From an uncultured Acidimicrobiaceae bacterium (GTDB lineage: Bacteria; Actinomycetota; Acidimicrobiia; Acidimicrobiales; Ilumatobacteraceae), in contig CAIXHI010000323.1 in NCBI GenBank assembly GCA_903919215.1, positions 1 to 13,871 on the forward strand: DNA of 13,871 bases, in the 5' to 3' direction. Position numbers and translations under genes: made by a program. Below the pieces are notes generated by a model. The model had not been told where the DNA came from. It searched no databases and was given only the letters and a program-made list of their open reading frames with translations. Of this stretch, positions 13,168 through 13,871 are shown in pieces; position 1 is the stretch's first letter, and the number at the start of each line of letters is the position of its first letter.

Positions 13168-13871
13168 TCGGCGCAATTTGGCCCACAACTTGTCGAACAC
13201 CTCGGACACATCGGCGCTGCGAGCGCCGTACCCATGAATCGGGGTGCGCTCGCCGAGCGCCTGGTTGACGATGACCCGCTGGGGAATCACCGGCTGCCAC
13301 ACGGCCTTCTTGCCGACGATGCGAGTGAGTTCCTCGTAACGGCGGTCGGCCTCGGCGCTCACTGCGGGCACTCGGTTGACGATCACACCGGCGAGTTCCA
13401 GGTCGGGGTTATGGGCATCCCACACATCATCGATCAGGTCGGCGACACCGGTGATGCCGCGCAGGCTGAGTTCGGAGGGCTCCACCACGATCACGGCGTG
13501 GTCGGCGGCGGTGAGGCCAGCGGCGGTGAGCGCGCCGAGCGACGGCGGGCAGTCGATGAGCACCGCGTCGAAGTCGTCCGCCACCTCGTGCAAAGCGGTC
13601 CGTAGGCGCGTGGGGCTGCCGCCATGATCTCTGGACAACAGCCGCGGCGACGACGGCAACAGCCATACGCCGTCACCCCAATCAGTGGGGACGAGCGCCG
13701 TCGAGGCGGGGAGTCGGCCCAGCACCTCGGCGAGGGAGTGCTCCACCTCACGGGGGTCGACCCCCAATACCCACGTGCTGGAGCCCTGAGGGTCGAGGTC
13801 GACCACGAGCACCCGTTGCCCGGCGGTGGCGGAGGCGAGACCGAGGGTGACGGTGGTCTTGCCGACGCCAC
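13153..13871 (-). CDS. ParA family ATPase (N-terminus outside window)
   Basis: The frame is open to the window edge, giving 238 visible residues that begin inside the deviant Walker A motif (GVGKTTVTLGLASATAGQRVLVVDLDPQGSSTW; the preceding lysine-glycine part lies outside). The Walker A' aspartate region DLDPQGSST follows, then Walker B FDAVLIDCPPSLG, then PSELSLRGITGVADLIDDV and VIVNRVPAVSAEADRRYEEL. This matches ParA/Soj ATPases, which bind DNA as ATP dimers and position chromosomes, plasmids or protein cargo. I see no ParB gene or parS-like site here, so it may be an orphan that positions something other than the chromosome, or its partner may lie upstream. It ends convergently with RNase D. 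The likely start is a few residues beyond base 13871. Confidence 0.87.
   Translation of the reverse strand, partial: GVGKTTVTLGLASATAGQRVLVVDLDPQGSSTWVLGVDPREVEHSLAEVLGRLPASTALVPTDWGDGVWLLPSSPRLLSRDHGGSPTRLRTALHEVADDFDAVLIDCPPSLGALTAAGLTAADHAVIVVEPSELSLRGITGVADLIDDVWDAHNPDLELAGVIVNRVPAVSAEADRRYEELTRIVGKKAVWQPVIPQRVIVNQALGERTPIHGYGARSADVSEVFDKLWAKLRRMLKD

Noticed and set aside
1..13871. Search for tRNA, rRNA, CRISPR arrays, insertion sequences, attachment sites and defence genes
   Set aside because: I saw no cloverleaf-like sequence, spaced direct repeats, transposase or integrase motif; base composition looks even throughout.

Overview
The window is a compact, high-GC bacterial chromosome segment that is almost fully coding. 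It looks like an actinobacterium (Actinomycetota), possibly Acidimicrobiia. The reasons are the GuaB1-type IMP dehydrogenase relative, a DUF3151 protein (a family I know from actinobacteria), frequent ATGA/GTGA stop-start overlaps, and several probable leaderless genes with a TAGGNT-like hexamer 6-7 nt before the start codon. The lineage is an inference from gene content, not from a marker phylogeny.

Layout. 1-1612 (+): the 3' part of an enoyl-CoA hydratase, an FMN nitroreductase-fold protein and a J-domain protein, all tightly packed. 1593-3226 (-): an alpha/beta hydrolase followed by the tRNA t6A enzyme Sua5/TsaC. The two are separated by an unusual 17-bp tandem repeat that encodes three chained six-codon mini-ORFs. 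3309-6090 (+): guaB1, cmk and plsC, joining purine salvage, CMP phosphorylation and phospholipid acylation. 6091-6175 holds nested hairpins between convergent genes. 6176-8067 (-): a histidine-phosphatase-family protein and an M18 aminopeptidase. 8087-10323 (+): pyruvate kinase and a second alpha/beta hydrolase. 10328-10609 (-): a small two-helix membrane protein. 10640-13129 (+): DUF3151, MobA-type guanylyltransferase, rhodanese and RNase D. 13153-13871 (-): a ParA-family ATPase whose N-terminus lies outside the window.

Most genes are housekeeping or broadly conserved metabolic genes. I see no mobile element, CRISPR array, rRNA, tRNA, toxin-antitoxin or defence system, and no convincing new multi-gene system. 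The points most worth a second look are at the level of gene starts: the mini-ORF chain before sua5 (2493-2543), the mirror-image bidirectional leaderless promoter at 10610-10639, and the 19-bp divergent gap before pyruvate kinase. No gene-free stretch exceeds 300 bases; the longest is about 85 bases.
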